Source: Sambucus nigra
Taxonomy: Eukaryota; Streptophyta; Magnoliopsida; Dipsacales; Adoxaceae
Length of the DNA stretch: 64,000 nt
Assembly (NCBI GenBank): GCA_949130495.1
Contig: OX422222.1
Location: 279,424,109-279,488,108 of the forward strand
Direction of reading: 5' to 3'
In this document: one piece after another, positions 1 to 8,589 of the stretch
Position numbering within the stretch: the stretch's first letter is position 1
How the letters are laid out: every line of letters begins with the position of its first letter
The notes under the pieces: generated by a model
Told to the model about the DNA's origin: nothing
Database searches by the model: none
What the model saw: the letters and a program-made list of their open reading frames with translations, nothing else
Program-made: the position numbers and the translations under genes

Positions 1-839
1 CCATGGCACTACCTATCGGCAGGTGCCGATAGGCAGGGTCTGGGACCAGCCATTTGGCAGTGCGCTTCAGGCTTTTTTGGAAAATTGGTCGCCGAGGGCA
101 AATCGTTGGTCAGAATTGCGAACGGGGAATACCGTTGGAAAGTTATTTCAGAGACCTTCGAAAGTCCTTTGGACCGCTCCCGAGTTTGGGAGTTGACTTT
201 GGGTCAAATGTGGCTCGGAAGCGTTTATCGGTCCGCTGGATCGGGAATTGTTCGGACGCAAATGGAACGTTCGTTCGCATGGTAAGTCGGAATCGCGCAC
301 GGGGCGAACCTTGGAAAGGTTAGGAAATGCACTTCGACATTCCAAAGAATTTGGCCCGGTTTGGGTAGTTGACTTTGGTCAACCGGGCCCGAGAAACATT
401 CAGTGACCTCTCGGAGTCAAATGGATCGTTCGTCCGCATATAAAGTCAAAATCGCGCACGGGGTGGACCATTGGAAAGGGTATTTAAGGCCCTTTGAAGA
501 TTCATTCAGCCTCGATTGAGCTGAAGAGTTGACTTAGGTCAAATAGAGCCCGGGAGCGCCCGGTGGCCTCTAGGTCGGGTTTCGGATGCAAATGGATCGT
601 TCGTCCGCATGGTAAGTCAGAATCGCACACGGGATGGATCGTTGGAAAGGGTATTCAGTGCCCTTCAAAGATTCATTAAGTATCAATCGAGATGAAGAGT
701 TTAACTTTTGGTCAAACCGAGCTGGGGAATGCCCGATGGCTTCCAGGTTAGTGCTCGGGACATGACCTGGGTTTGCGGTGATGAGTGGAGGTACTAGGGA
801 CCTAAGGAGAGTTAGGGGTAACATAATGAGTTATCTATA
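1..839 (-). repeat. 3' LTR of element 1 (U3 part only)
   Basis: This aligns with 16831-17668 of the 5' LTR. Read on the minus strand it starts at 839, where the right copy has TGTAGACACC and this copy is mutated at several bases. It continues past position 1. It contains about four imperfect 160-171-bp subrepeats, recognised by a core near 95, 258, 418 and 589 that reads roughly CGTTCGTCCGCAT then AATCGCGCACGGGG. Such subrepeats are common in U3 regions. Confidence 0.88.
12..33. promoter_or_regulatory. Inverted repeat CCTATCGGCA/TGCCGATAGG in LTR
   Basis: Two perfect 10-base arms (12-21 and 24-33) are separated by GG. The same structure is at 16841-16862 in the other LTR, close to the LTR TATA box. 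The core TGCCGAT recurs upstream of both antisense genes. A protein-binding role is inference. Confidence 0.5.
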
Positions 840-850
840 GATCCCCTCGA
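840..850 (-). promoter_or_regulatory. Candidate polypurine tract of element 1
   Basis: On the minus strand a purine run containing GAGGGGAT sits directly next to the start of the 3' LTR. This is the expected position for the plus-strand primer of reverse transcription. The tract is short, which fits decay of the copy. Confidence 0.55.
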
Positions 851-911
851 TGGGTGAGTTTGGAACAAATGATAGCCGTCGATTAGACACCGCATGATGC
901 TTCTGAGAGAG

Positions 912-1063
912 TATGACCAATTTAGAGGATCGAGGCCGATTTTGAGGGCCTAAGGAAGCAAGGATGATCGATTCAGAGGGTCGAGGTCAATTCTAGGGAC
1001 CTAAGGAAATGAGGATGACCAATTCAGAGGGTCGAGGTCAGTTCTTAGGACCTAAGAGTGGTG
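912..1063. repeat. Three 50-51-bp tandem repeats
   Basis: Units begin near 912, 964 and 1014 with a sequence like ATGACCAATTCAGAGG and contain GTCGAGGTCAATTCT followed by GGACCTAAGG. They share the GAGGTCAATTCT core with the 80-bp array next to them, so the two arrays probably have a common origin. Confidence 0.75.
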
Positions 1064-2013
1064 ACAACTGAGGACCGAGGTCAATTCTGACCTAGCTCAG
1101 GTGACGATCCAAGATCGGGGTCAATTCTAACCCCAAGAGTGGTGATGACCGAGGACCAAGGTCAATTCTGACCTAACTCAGGTGACGATCCAAGACCGGG
1201 GTCAATTCTGACCCAAGAGTGGTGATGACCGAGGACCGAGGTTAATTCCGACCTAACTCAGATGACGATCCAAGACCGGGGTCAATTCTGACCCAAGAGT
1301 GGTGACGACCGAGGATCGAGGTCAATTCTGACCAAACTCGGGTGATGATCCAAGACCGGGGTCAATTCTGACCCAAAAGTGGTGACGACCAAGGACCGAG
1401 GTTAATTCTGACCTAACTTAGGTGACGATCCAAGACCGGGGTCAATTCTGACCCAAGAGTGGTGACGACCGAGGACCGAGGTTAATTCTGACCTAACTCG
1501 GTTGACGATCCAAGACCGGGGTATATTCTAACCCAAGAGACGATTGAGGACTGAGGTCAATTCTGACCTAACTCAGGTGATGATCCAAGATCGGGGTCAA
1601 TTCTGACCCAAGAGTGGTGACGATCGAGGACCTAGGCCAATTCTGACCTAACTCAGGTGACGATCCAAGACCGTGGTGAATTCTGACCCAAGAGTGGTGA
1701 CGACCGAGGACCGAGGTCAATTCTGACCTAACTCAGATGACGATCCAAGACCGGGGTCAATTCTGACCAAAAGTGGTGACGACCGAGGATCGAGGTCAAT
1801 TTTGACCTAACTCAGGTGACGATCCAACAACGGGGTCAATTCTAACCCAAGAGTGGTGACGACCGAGGACCGAGGTCAATTCTGACCTAACTCAGGTGAT
1901 GATCCAAGACTGGGGTCAATTATGACCCAAGAGTGGTGACGACCGAGGACTGAGGTTAATTCTGACCTAACTCAAGTGACGATCCAAGACCGGGGTCAAT
2001 TCTGACCCAAGAG
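1064..2013. repeat. 80-bp tandem array, about 12 copies, in element 1 3' region
   Basis: The unit is about 80 bp and consists of two related half-units of about 40 bp. One contains GAGGTCAATTCTGACCTAAC, the other GGGGTCAATTCTGACCCAAG. The GACCTAACTC-type segment occurs at intervals of 76-81 bp from about 1092 to 1965. The array lies between the antisense genes and the polypurine tract. Hypervariable tandem arrays in this part of Tat/Ogre-type elements are known and are a reported source of genomic satellites. Confidence 0.92.
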
Positions 2014-2040
2014 TGATTGCATTTCCTTGGAAAAGAAAAG

Positions 2041-2130
2041 AGTTCCATTGGGGATACAAATTGGATTTGAGGTTCCACTGGGGATAAGAATTGGATTTGA
2101 GGTTCCACTGGGGAATGATGAATGAGCTGA
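2041..2130. repeat. 30-bp tandem repeat, about three copies
   Basis: 2041-2070 and 2071-2100 are near-identical 30-mers starting AGTTCCATTGGGGATA and GGTTCCACTGGGGATA. A third, diverging copy follows from 2101. Downstream to about 2400 the motif CTGGGGAA recurs irregularly, which suggests an older, degraded extension. Confidence 0.8.
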
Positions 2131-2657
2131 GAAAGATTTGGATCTTCCTTTAGGAGAGATCGCCTGGGGCGAGTGATTCTTCTAAAATCCGCTGGGGAAA
2201 ATACCATGCGATATTGTTTCGCACCGAGTAGTCGATGGCTGGGGAAGCTTTGTGTCTTTGATTTAAGTAGAGGAGCTGATTGTTGGGAGATAACCGGTTT
2301 GAGGTTGTAAACTCTGCTAAGGAGGTGATTAGGTGGTCAGGGCGCATTGCTCGAGAGGTCATTTTGAGGGTTTCATTGGGGAAAAAAGAGGTTTTGCCTA
2401 AAGGAGTGCGAAATTTTCTCGATGAAAACATTCTAAATCCCTCTAAAGATTTTTAGGAATTTGCTGAGGATTTTTCAAGATTTTCTGGAATTTTCCAAGA
2501 ATTTCTGTACGAAATTTTAAGGGGGGTGCCGGCCGGCATAGCCTGAGGGGTGCCATTCGGCAGTGGCACGGACTTTTGGACTGCCTCGGGAAGGTGAGGA
2601 GTCAGTGCCGATCGGTATGGTGGGGGGAAGTGCCAATCGACATGGCGCTTGGCCTCA
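2131..2657. other. Non-coding upstream region of the antisense PMD gene
   Basis: No credible reading frame is seen. The last 140 bases are G-rich and hold the palindrome TGCCGGCCGGCA at 2527-2538 and TGCCGATCGGTA at 2606-2617, both shortly upstream of a plus-strand TATA box. It is best read as the promoter-proximal region of the plus-strand gene that starts at 2760. Confidence 0.5.
2527..2617. promoter_or_regulatory. Palindromic motifs upstream of PMD gene
   Basis: A perfect 12-base palindrome, TGCCGGCCGGCA, lies at 2527-2538. A near-palindrome, TGCCGATCGGTA, lies at 2606-2617, about 40 bases before the TATA box. Related motifs occur at 5212-5225 before the second antisense gene and in both LTRs. 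Regulatory function is inferred from position and recurrence only. Confidence 0.45.
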
Positions 2658-2665
2658 TATATAAA
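2658..2665 (+). promoter_or_regulatory. TATA box of the antisense PMD gene
   Basis: TATATAAA followed by a G-run, 95 bases before the ATG at 2760. The intervening sequence is CT-rich, like a plant 5' UTR. Its placement and strand match the plus-strand gene and not the minus-strand retroelement. Confidence 0.6.
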
Positions 2666-2759
2666 GGGGGCAAATCCCCTTCATTTTTCATAGCTTCTTG
2701 CATTCTCTCTTTCTGTGATTTCTCTCTGCGAATTGTTCTAATGTTCTGATCTTCAAGAA

Positions 2760-4867
2760 ATGGCCGCCTTTATGAGCACCGTTGTCCACCGGGAGTGGTT
2801 GAACGTTGATGACTGGGCAAATGTGGATTGGAGGGACAGGGTTCCCCTTGCTTTGGGGAACGAGAATGCCTTTGATGCATTCGAGACGGTTGCGGATGAG
2901 CGGACCTTGTTGCGGGAGCCATCGCGTCATGGCTCTTCGATAGTGATTCCCGGCGGTTATGTAAGTAACCTGACCTTTGGCATTCCTTTCTTTTTGGGTG
3001 ATTTTTCCTTTTTTCTTGACCTTTGATTGAATTTTTCCTTTTGCCGGTCGAATATTTCTTTAAAGAACATGCGTGCACGCGGGAAGACGGGGCTTTGGGA
3101 GCATCTTCCACCTGTGGTGTGTTAGATGGTATCATCGGAGGGTTTTGGGAGGTTGGCGGCTGTGCTGGATGAGACGCCTCGTTCGATAGCAGTTTTGTGT
3201 GCCTTGGGGGAGAGGTGGTGGGACACCACCCACACTTTTCATTTTGGATTCGGGGAGATGACGGTGACTCCCATAGATGTGCAGCAACTACTGGGGATGG
3301 ATTGTGATGGGGAGCAGATAGAGGTGGATCTCTCCTTGCGGGTGAGGACGGATGCGGTGCATGCGACAATTGGTGATGTGAGGAGGATAGTTTCTGGAGA
3401 TTCTATCCGACTGTCCTTGCTGAAGGATGTTTTGCTGAGTAGAGTGGTTGATGTGGAGGACGGGCTTAAAGTGAGGCATATGGCCCGGTTATTCATCTTG
3501 TTGGTGCTGGGAGGTTTCATGGTGGTGTCGAGCGGCGACGTCTTCCATTTGTGGTTTCTGCCGTACTTGAGGATGTTTTCGAACATCCCTTTTTATAATT
3601 GGGGGAGTCTGACCTTGGTGACCCTTTACTCTTCTCTGGATGCATTCAGCCGGTGCTGCCGGCAGACTTTTATTGGAGCCACGTATCTCCTTGAGGTATT
3701 CTTTACTTTGCGCATTTTAATTTCATGCATTCGCATTTTCTTTTCATGCATTCACATTTTCTTTATGCATCTCTTTTTGGCTTGTGAATTCTGACGTGGT
3801 TCTATGAGGTGATTGGCTGTAACACCCCGCTGATTGCTCTGAAGGACGACACCATTGGGGACTTCTGTCGACTGCATCGATAGCGTAAGGCCAACCGGCA
3901 GTCGAAGGGATCTCTTTCCCTGGAGGCGGTGCGTCAGGTCTTGAATGACCTGACCAGTGGTCGGGTAAGGTCCTTTCCTTTTCAGTCTTGGTTTTTTCAC
4001 CTTCTGATCTTGTATTAACTCGGGCCTGCTTGGGGATTTTCAGGTGACCTTTTATCCTTGGGGGACAGCCATTCAGGATACGGGGATGACTGGGGTGAAC
4101 GCGTAGATGAGGCGTTTGTTGATGCATGAGTTCAGCCATTCCTGGTACCTCGGGGAGAGGGTGATTCGTGAGATTGCTGAGGAGGAGGTGATGGTGCCAC
4201 CCGCGCAGCCTCCTACGTCTATGAGGCGGGAGCGACAGCTGGTGGAGGATGAGAGGATCGCGACGATGATTGGTGAGTCCTATGCGTTGTACACCGATAC
4301 GGCTGCGCCGTATAACTACATGGATTTTGTGACGAGCTGGTTGATGGCGCCCAGCATACATGATGCCTTGCCTTTTCCTCCTGCGAGTTCGAGTCGGGCG
4401 GTGGGGTTTTCCCATAGTGGTGGCGGCCCGTCGGCACCCACGGCAGTGGCGACCTCGGAGGTCCCTTTTGTTCGGCTGCACACTCCTTCGTACAACACCC
4501 GACAGGCTGATGGAGGGATAGTGCCGATGCTTCACCGTCCTCTTGCGATGGATCCGGAGGAGCTGGGTTTGACAGAGGAGGTCCTTCGTCCTATGGTAAA
4601 CCTTTCAGTCCTTTTCCCCTTTTTGATTTCCTTTTTCTTGATTCTAATTCTGCCTTTTCCTTGCAGCAAATACGGGTGTCGACCACTTGGCTGAGAGACA
4701 TCAGAGACTGGATATCATCGGCGACTTCCCACATTCGGGATGATGTCCCCATTCCTTCTTGCTTGGTGCCGTCAGCCTCGTTCGGTGAAGACTTTGGCTC
4801 GAGTAGTGGGGGCGCATCGTCTCGTCGTAGGGGAAAGAGAGCGCGTCGCAGGGGTGGAATCTCTTGA
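2760..4867 (+). pseudogene. Plant mobile domain (PMD) gene, five exons, antisense in element 1
   Basis: The model joins exons 2760-2960, 3066-3695, 3797-3964, 4044-4595 and 4667-4867 (201, 630, 168, 552 and 201 nt). All are in one frame with four phase-0 introns, giving 583 residues. Donors read GTAAGT, GTATTC, GTAAGG and GTAAAC. Three acceptors end in AG; the acceptor of intron 2 reads CG, so it is lost or misplaced. From about residue 88 the protein matches the plant mobile domain: GFGRL, then WWDTTHTFHFGFGEMTVTP, LLG, and later VFHLWFLPYLR and YNWGSLTLVTLY. The C-terminus is Ser/Arg-rich (SSRRRGKRARRR). TAG stops interrupt the frame at 3123, 3881 and 4104, so it is not functional as it stands. 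PMD proteins (MAIN/MAIL family) act in silencing or gene expression in plants, and PMD sequences are also carried by transposable elements. The gene lies antisense to gag-pol between integrase and the 3' LTR. Confidence 0.82.
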
Positions 4868-5211
4868 GAGAGAATGTGGGTTCGGGCTGAGTCCCGTTGT
4901 TTTTTGGCTTTTCTTTCTATTTCCTGCAAAATGATGTAACACAGAAAATAGATATATGCAATGCAATGCAGTTTTTTGACTATCTTTTATTTTAATGATG
5001 AATGAATGCATGCGCTTTTTACTTTGCTGCTGAGACCGTAAAAAGGAATATTTTTGGAAATTTGTGAAGGAAAGTTTTTAATTTAAAAAGGGAAATTATA
5101 TAAGGAGGAAAAGGGATTTTGAAATTCTGTTGAGAATATCAATTTATTTCTATTTGAGTTTTCTGATTTGGCAAAAGAGGAGAAAGGGGAATTTCCTAAA
5201 ATGAGGGGGGG
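4868..5211. other. Non-coding spacer between the two antisense genes
   Basis: This is AT-rich after about 4930 and has no reading frame. It probably holds the 3' UTR of the PMD gene; the sequence near 4920-5000 is T-rich with repeated ATGCAATGCA. I see no clear AATAAA within the first 100 bases. Confidence 0.4.
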
Positions 5212-5225
5212 TTGCCGATCGGCAA
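5212..5225. promoter_or_regulatory. Palindrome TTGCCGATCGGCAA upstream of second antisense gene
   Basis: A perfect 14-base palindrome lies about 146 bases before the TATA box of the DUF7745-like gene. It follows a G-run, as the related motif at 2527 does. It shares its core with the LTR inverted repeat. Confidence 0.5.
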
Positions 5226-5370
5226 GCACCCTGACCTGCCTATCAGCAGTTCAGTCCAGTCCCATCAATTTTAAAGCTTTGAATGGTACCTTCTTCAGCC
5301 TTTAGTACCTTGTGGGGTAGGATTCCCTCCAATTTCTGCAGGGATTATGTCTTTTGTGAGAGTTCTCAAG

Positions 5371-5378
5371 TATAAAAG
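5371..5378 (+). promoter_or_regulatory. TATA box of the DUF7745-like gene
   Basis: TATAAAAG is followed by a run of G and precedes the ATG at 5462 by 84 bases, with CT-rich leader sequence between. The spacing resembles that of the PMD gene promoter. Confidence 0.6.
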
Positions 5379-5461
5379 GAGGGGGGGGGGGTAAGGGTGG
5401 AGTGTTTTCATCACACCTTTGCATCCTCATCTACTTGTCCACTATTTCTTTTCCCTACAAG

Positions 5462-6750
5462 ATGTCTCTCCCTGGTAGCACCGAGTTTGTCAACTACTCG
5501 AAGCCTTGGAAGCTATGTGCTCTTATAATGTTGACTATGATGCTTTCAACATGCGTCGAGTCTCCTTATGGCGCAATTGGCCTTTTGAGTGGAATATGCT
5601 GACAGCAGCGGTATAATTTTGGTACCCCGAAGACCATGTATTCCTCTTTGGGTTGGAAGAAGTTTGTCCTACCTACGAGGAATTTTCTGCCATACTAGGT
5701 GTGAATCCCAGTGTTTCTGGGACTTTACTCGAATTTTCCCGCTCTCCTAGGGATTTGTTGGCCGGGCTTCTTCATATTTCGCCCTTGACGGCTAGATCGT
5801 TAGTTTCTAGAGGAATGGTCTCCCTCCCGGTGGTGTTGCAGTCTGTGCATTTGCGGGAAGGAGGTGATGTTGGCTATGTTGGAGCAGTTGTTCTGGGCCT
5901 GGTGTCAAAATTACTGTTGGTGACTAGAGTGGTGCAAGTGGACCCACAACTTGCAGCCATTACCTCATAGATGTCATACCATCACAATCCTGCGACGGTG
6001 ATATTAGTGGAGACTCTGAATGGCCTGGATGTCTGGAGAGAAGGTCGTTCTGACTTTTTAAGGGGTAGCCCTGTGATGCTGTTCATGGGGTTGTCTGAAA
6101 GATTCCCCTTATCGACTCCTCCAGAATATCCTTTGTCGGTTGTACCCAACTTCTTTTCACGCTACTTCATCCGCGTTGGCCTGTATGTTGAGAACTGGGA
6201 GAATTGGTTTGTGGAGTATGGGGCTTGTGGGGTGTATTGGTCAGTGCCTTGGTGGGGACATTTGCAGCCAGTTCTGGAGCTAGGAGAGTATTCATATGTG
6301 CGACTGGTTGGTCTCACACATACCTCTTTTTATTTCCCTTGGCGTCTTCTGCGCCAATTTGGCTGGGCGCAGGTCATGCCCCCTCGGACCTCTAATTTCT
6401 TTCCGGTAGAAGATTTGACTAAGCGCTTGCGTGTGTTGCCTGGATCTTTGTGGGAGAATCGGCGTCCTTCGACCCGTCCCTCTCAGTCTGTCGGGGAGGT
6501 TTGGAATGTTCCTAAAGATTATATGAAGTGGTTGTGGAGGAAAGTAGTCAGCAAGATGTTGGCAGTAGAGACTGGTCAAAGGTGGTTTATTTTATCTGAC
6601 TCCATGGAAGGGGGTGTTGTGGTCTTTTCGAAGATGGTTAAGGCTCATCAATCCATGGAGTGTTTGAGGCACTCCATTCAGGTAGGAGAAACTTGGGGGC
6701 CCTAGGATGTAGATGATGAGGGTGCAGGCTCTTCGGATAGCTTTGGGTAG
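5462..6750 (+). pseudogene. DUF7745-like gene, antisense in element 1
   Basis: The start is the ATG at 5462 after a CT-rich leader. The frame shifts by one base near 5518, then continues with an in-frame TAA at 5614, TAG at 5968 and TAG at 6703, ending at TAG 6748. That is about 430 codons. Diagnostic stretches are FWYPEDHVFLFG, PTYEEFSAILG, NPATVILVETLNGLD, FLRGSPVMLF and RQFGWAQ. They resemble the plant domain I know as DUF7745, which is common in retroelement-linked plant ORFs and distantly similar in style to PMD proteins. The C-terminus is acidic and Ser-rich. No intron is needed. The family name is from memory of motifs; the molecular function is unknown. It is co-oriented with the PMD gene and downstream of it. 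Confidence 0.6.
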
Positions 6751-6878
6751 GACTCTTGGAGAGTTTATTTGTGTAACAGATGTTGGGGGATTTTATCTGG
6801 ATTTTTATGGTAGTCGGGGAAAGGGAGTTATCCATTCCTTTTTTTTATGTAATCCGTACTGTAATTTCTTATTAATGA

Positions 6879-6884
6879 AATAAA
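6879..6884 (+). terminator. Poly(A) signal AATAAA after the DUF7745-like gene
   Basis: AATAAA lies 129 bases after the last stop codon, in AT-rich sequence, on the same strand as the antisense genes. This supports a separate transcription unit. Confidence 0.45.
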
Positions 6885-7214
6885 CAAGTTTTTGATCATC
6901 CAGCTATACCTTTCGATGAATTTTGTATTTTGAATTATCTATACCGATCGCTAAGGCATACATAATCCTTTTGTTTAAGTAGATGTTTAGAATGAACTGT
7001 CGGTCTCGGAGATAAGAAAAGAATATATTTTTTTGAAAAAGAAGGGGCCATGCTCATGTGGGATGTATGAGATGCCTACGTACCTCTGGGGTTTTTGAAA
7101 AGTTTTTTTGTTTAAAAGTGTTTTTTTGTAGAGGATCAGGCCCACGTAGTTCTGGGTAGAGGAAGATGAAGATTTTTTTTTTAGAAGGGGGATGAGAAGA
7201 GTCATAGCGCGCCG
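6885..7214. other. Post-pol region of element 1 with leader-like motif
   Basis: No coding is seen. At 7067-7156 the sequence GAGATGCCTACGTA, followed some 70 bases later by CCCACGTAGTTC, mirrors a segment of the LTR at 16193-16238 (CGAGATGCCTACGTAG then CCACGTAGTTCG). Convergent 3' ends of gag-pol (minus) and the DUF7745-like gene (plus) meet here. Confidence 0.5.
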
Positions 7215-8580
7215 AGATTTCGGACTAGGGGTAGAATTTTTTGAGACGGTCCAGATGGACTGGACGAGCCATCTCTTACCCATCCAGGTCAATGAGCATG
7301 GAGGGACCACCATACAAGATTTTCTTCACAATGTAAGGGTCGCTCCAATTGGGCTTGAATTTTTCTCTGAGGTACCAGATGGGTTCTATCATCTCCTTGA
7401 GGGATAAATCCCCCTCCTGGACACCGTGTTCCTTGACTCTCTTATTGAATGATCGCGCTATTCGGTGATGGTATCCCTGTATGTGATAAATAGCTTTTAA
7501 TCTTCTTTCATCTATAAGGGCTAGCTCGCCAAGACAGCTTTGGCACCAGTGTTCTTCACTAACCTTACATTAGAGCATGACGCGTAGCGAGGGTATTTCC
7601 AGTTCCACAGGTAGGACTGCCTCCATGCCGTAGACTAGGGAGTAAGGGGTAGCCCCAATAGAGGTTCAGATTTAGGTTCGATAGCCTCAGAGGGCGTACG
7701 GGATCTGATCGACCCAATCCCTACAACTTTCGGTCATCTTGCTGATGATGGCTTTGAGGTTTTTGTTGGCGGCTTCAACTGCACCATTGGTCTGAGGTCG
7801 GTAGGGAGAAGATTTATGTATCTGAATCCCATACTCTTTGACTACTTTTGTGACTTCTGCCTCAAAGTGCAAACCATTATCTTACACTAGCTCATGCGGG
7901 ACCCCATATCGGCAGATGATATTTTTCTTGATGAATTTGGCCACCTTCTTGGCATTTAATACTGCGTATGACTCAGCTTTGACCCATTTGGTGAAGTAAT
8001 CAATGGAAACTAGGATGAACTCATGCCCATTTGACGCCTTTGGCATAACCTTCCCTATGATGTCGATATCCCAGGTGGAGAATGGCCAGGGAGAAGTCAT
8101 GTTGTATAATTCCCACGGTGGTAGGTGTTGGAGGTTGGAGAACTGTTGGAATTTAGGATATCTCCAAACATAGGCGGTGCAATCTTGGGCCATGGTGGTC
8201 CAATAATAGCCCTGTCATATGATCTTCTTAGCAAGAATGTGATCGTTTATATGGGGCCCGCATTCCCCGTTGTGGATTTTCTGCATTATCTTTTCAATGT
8301 CAGCCCCTACGATACAGTGCAAATGAGTTCCATCGAAATTCCTCTTGAGTAGTGCTTTATGACAGATGATGTACTGGGTGGCCAGCCTTCGGAGGGTAGC
8401 TCGGTCATTCTTGTTGAAACCCTCGGGATACCTACCGTACCTGAGGAGGCACCAAATATCATAGTACCAGTAGTTGACTAGCTCAGGATCTTCCGTGGTG
8501 ACGAGCTTAATGTGGTAGCAATGGGTTGGTTGGTCTTGCTTTTGAACTAGGAAGGGGGTCATTGTTATTCCCTCGGGCAT
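7215..8580 (-). pseudogene. Integrase of element 1
   Basis: This follows the aRNase H and lies last in pol. From 8580 it reads the tail of the aRNase H linker and the HHCC-type region, then a TGA at 8215 just before QGYYW. Next come the catalytic core (SPWPFSTWDIDIIG, then SIDYFTKWVKAE and NIICRYGVPHE), a TAA at 7882 just before DNG, and SPYRPQTNGAVEAANK with the catalytic Glu. The C-terminal part (ATPYSLVYGMEAVLP, later KPNWSDPYIV, a GPY-type motif) continues in shifted frames to about 7215. Several frameshifts and stops make it non-functional. It would act on cDNA ends in the nucleus. Confidence 0.85.
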
Positions 8581-8589
8581 GTCGACTAT

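Noticed and set aside
1064..2013. Possible CRISPR-like array
   Set aside because: Units are contiguous without unique spacers, in a plant retroelement; it is a plain tandem repeat.
2770..3369. 199-codon minus-strand ORF, Pro/Ser/His-rich
   Set aside because: Shadow of PMD exons 1 and 2 and the intron between them; low-complexity composition.
3744..4535. 263-codon minus-strand ORF
   Set aside because: It overlaps the PMD exons in the antisense frame, is His/Arg/Pro-rich and has no domain. The plus-strand exon structure explains the region.
2760..6750. PMD and DUF7745-like genes as host genes into which the retroelement inserted
   Set aside because: They lie inside one LTR pair between integrase and the 3' LTR, the place where Tat elements carry extra ORFs, and share motifs with the LTR. 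A host origin of the cassette in the distant past remains possible.
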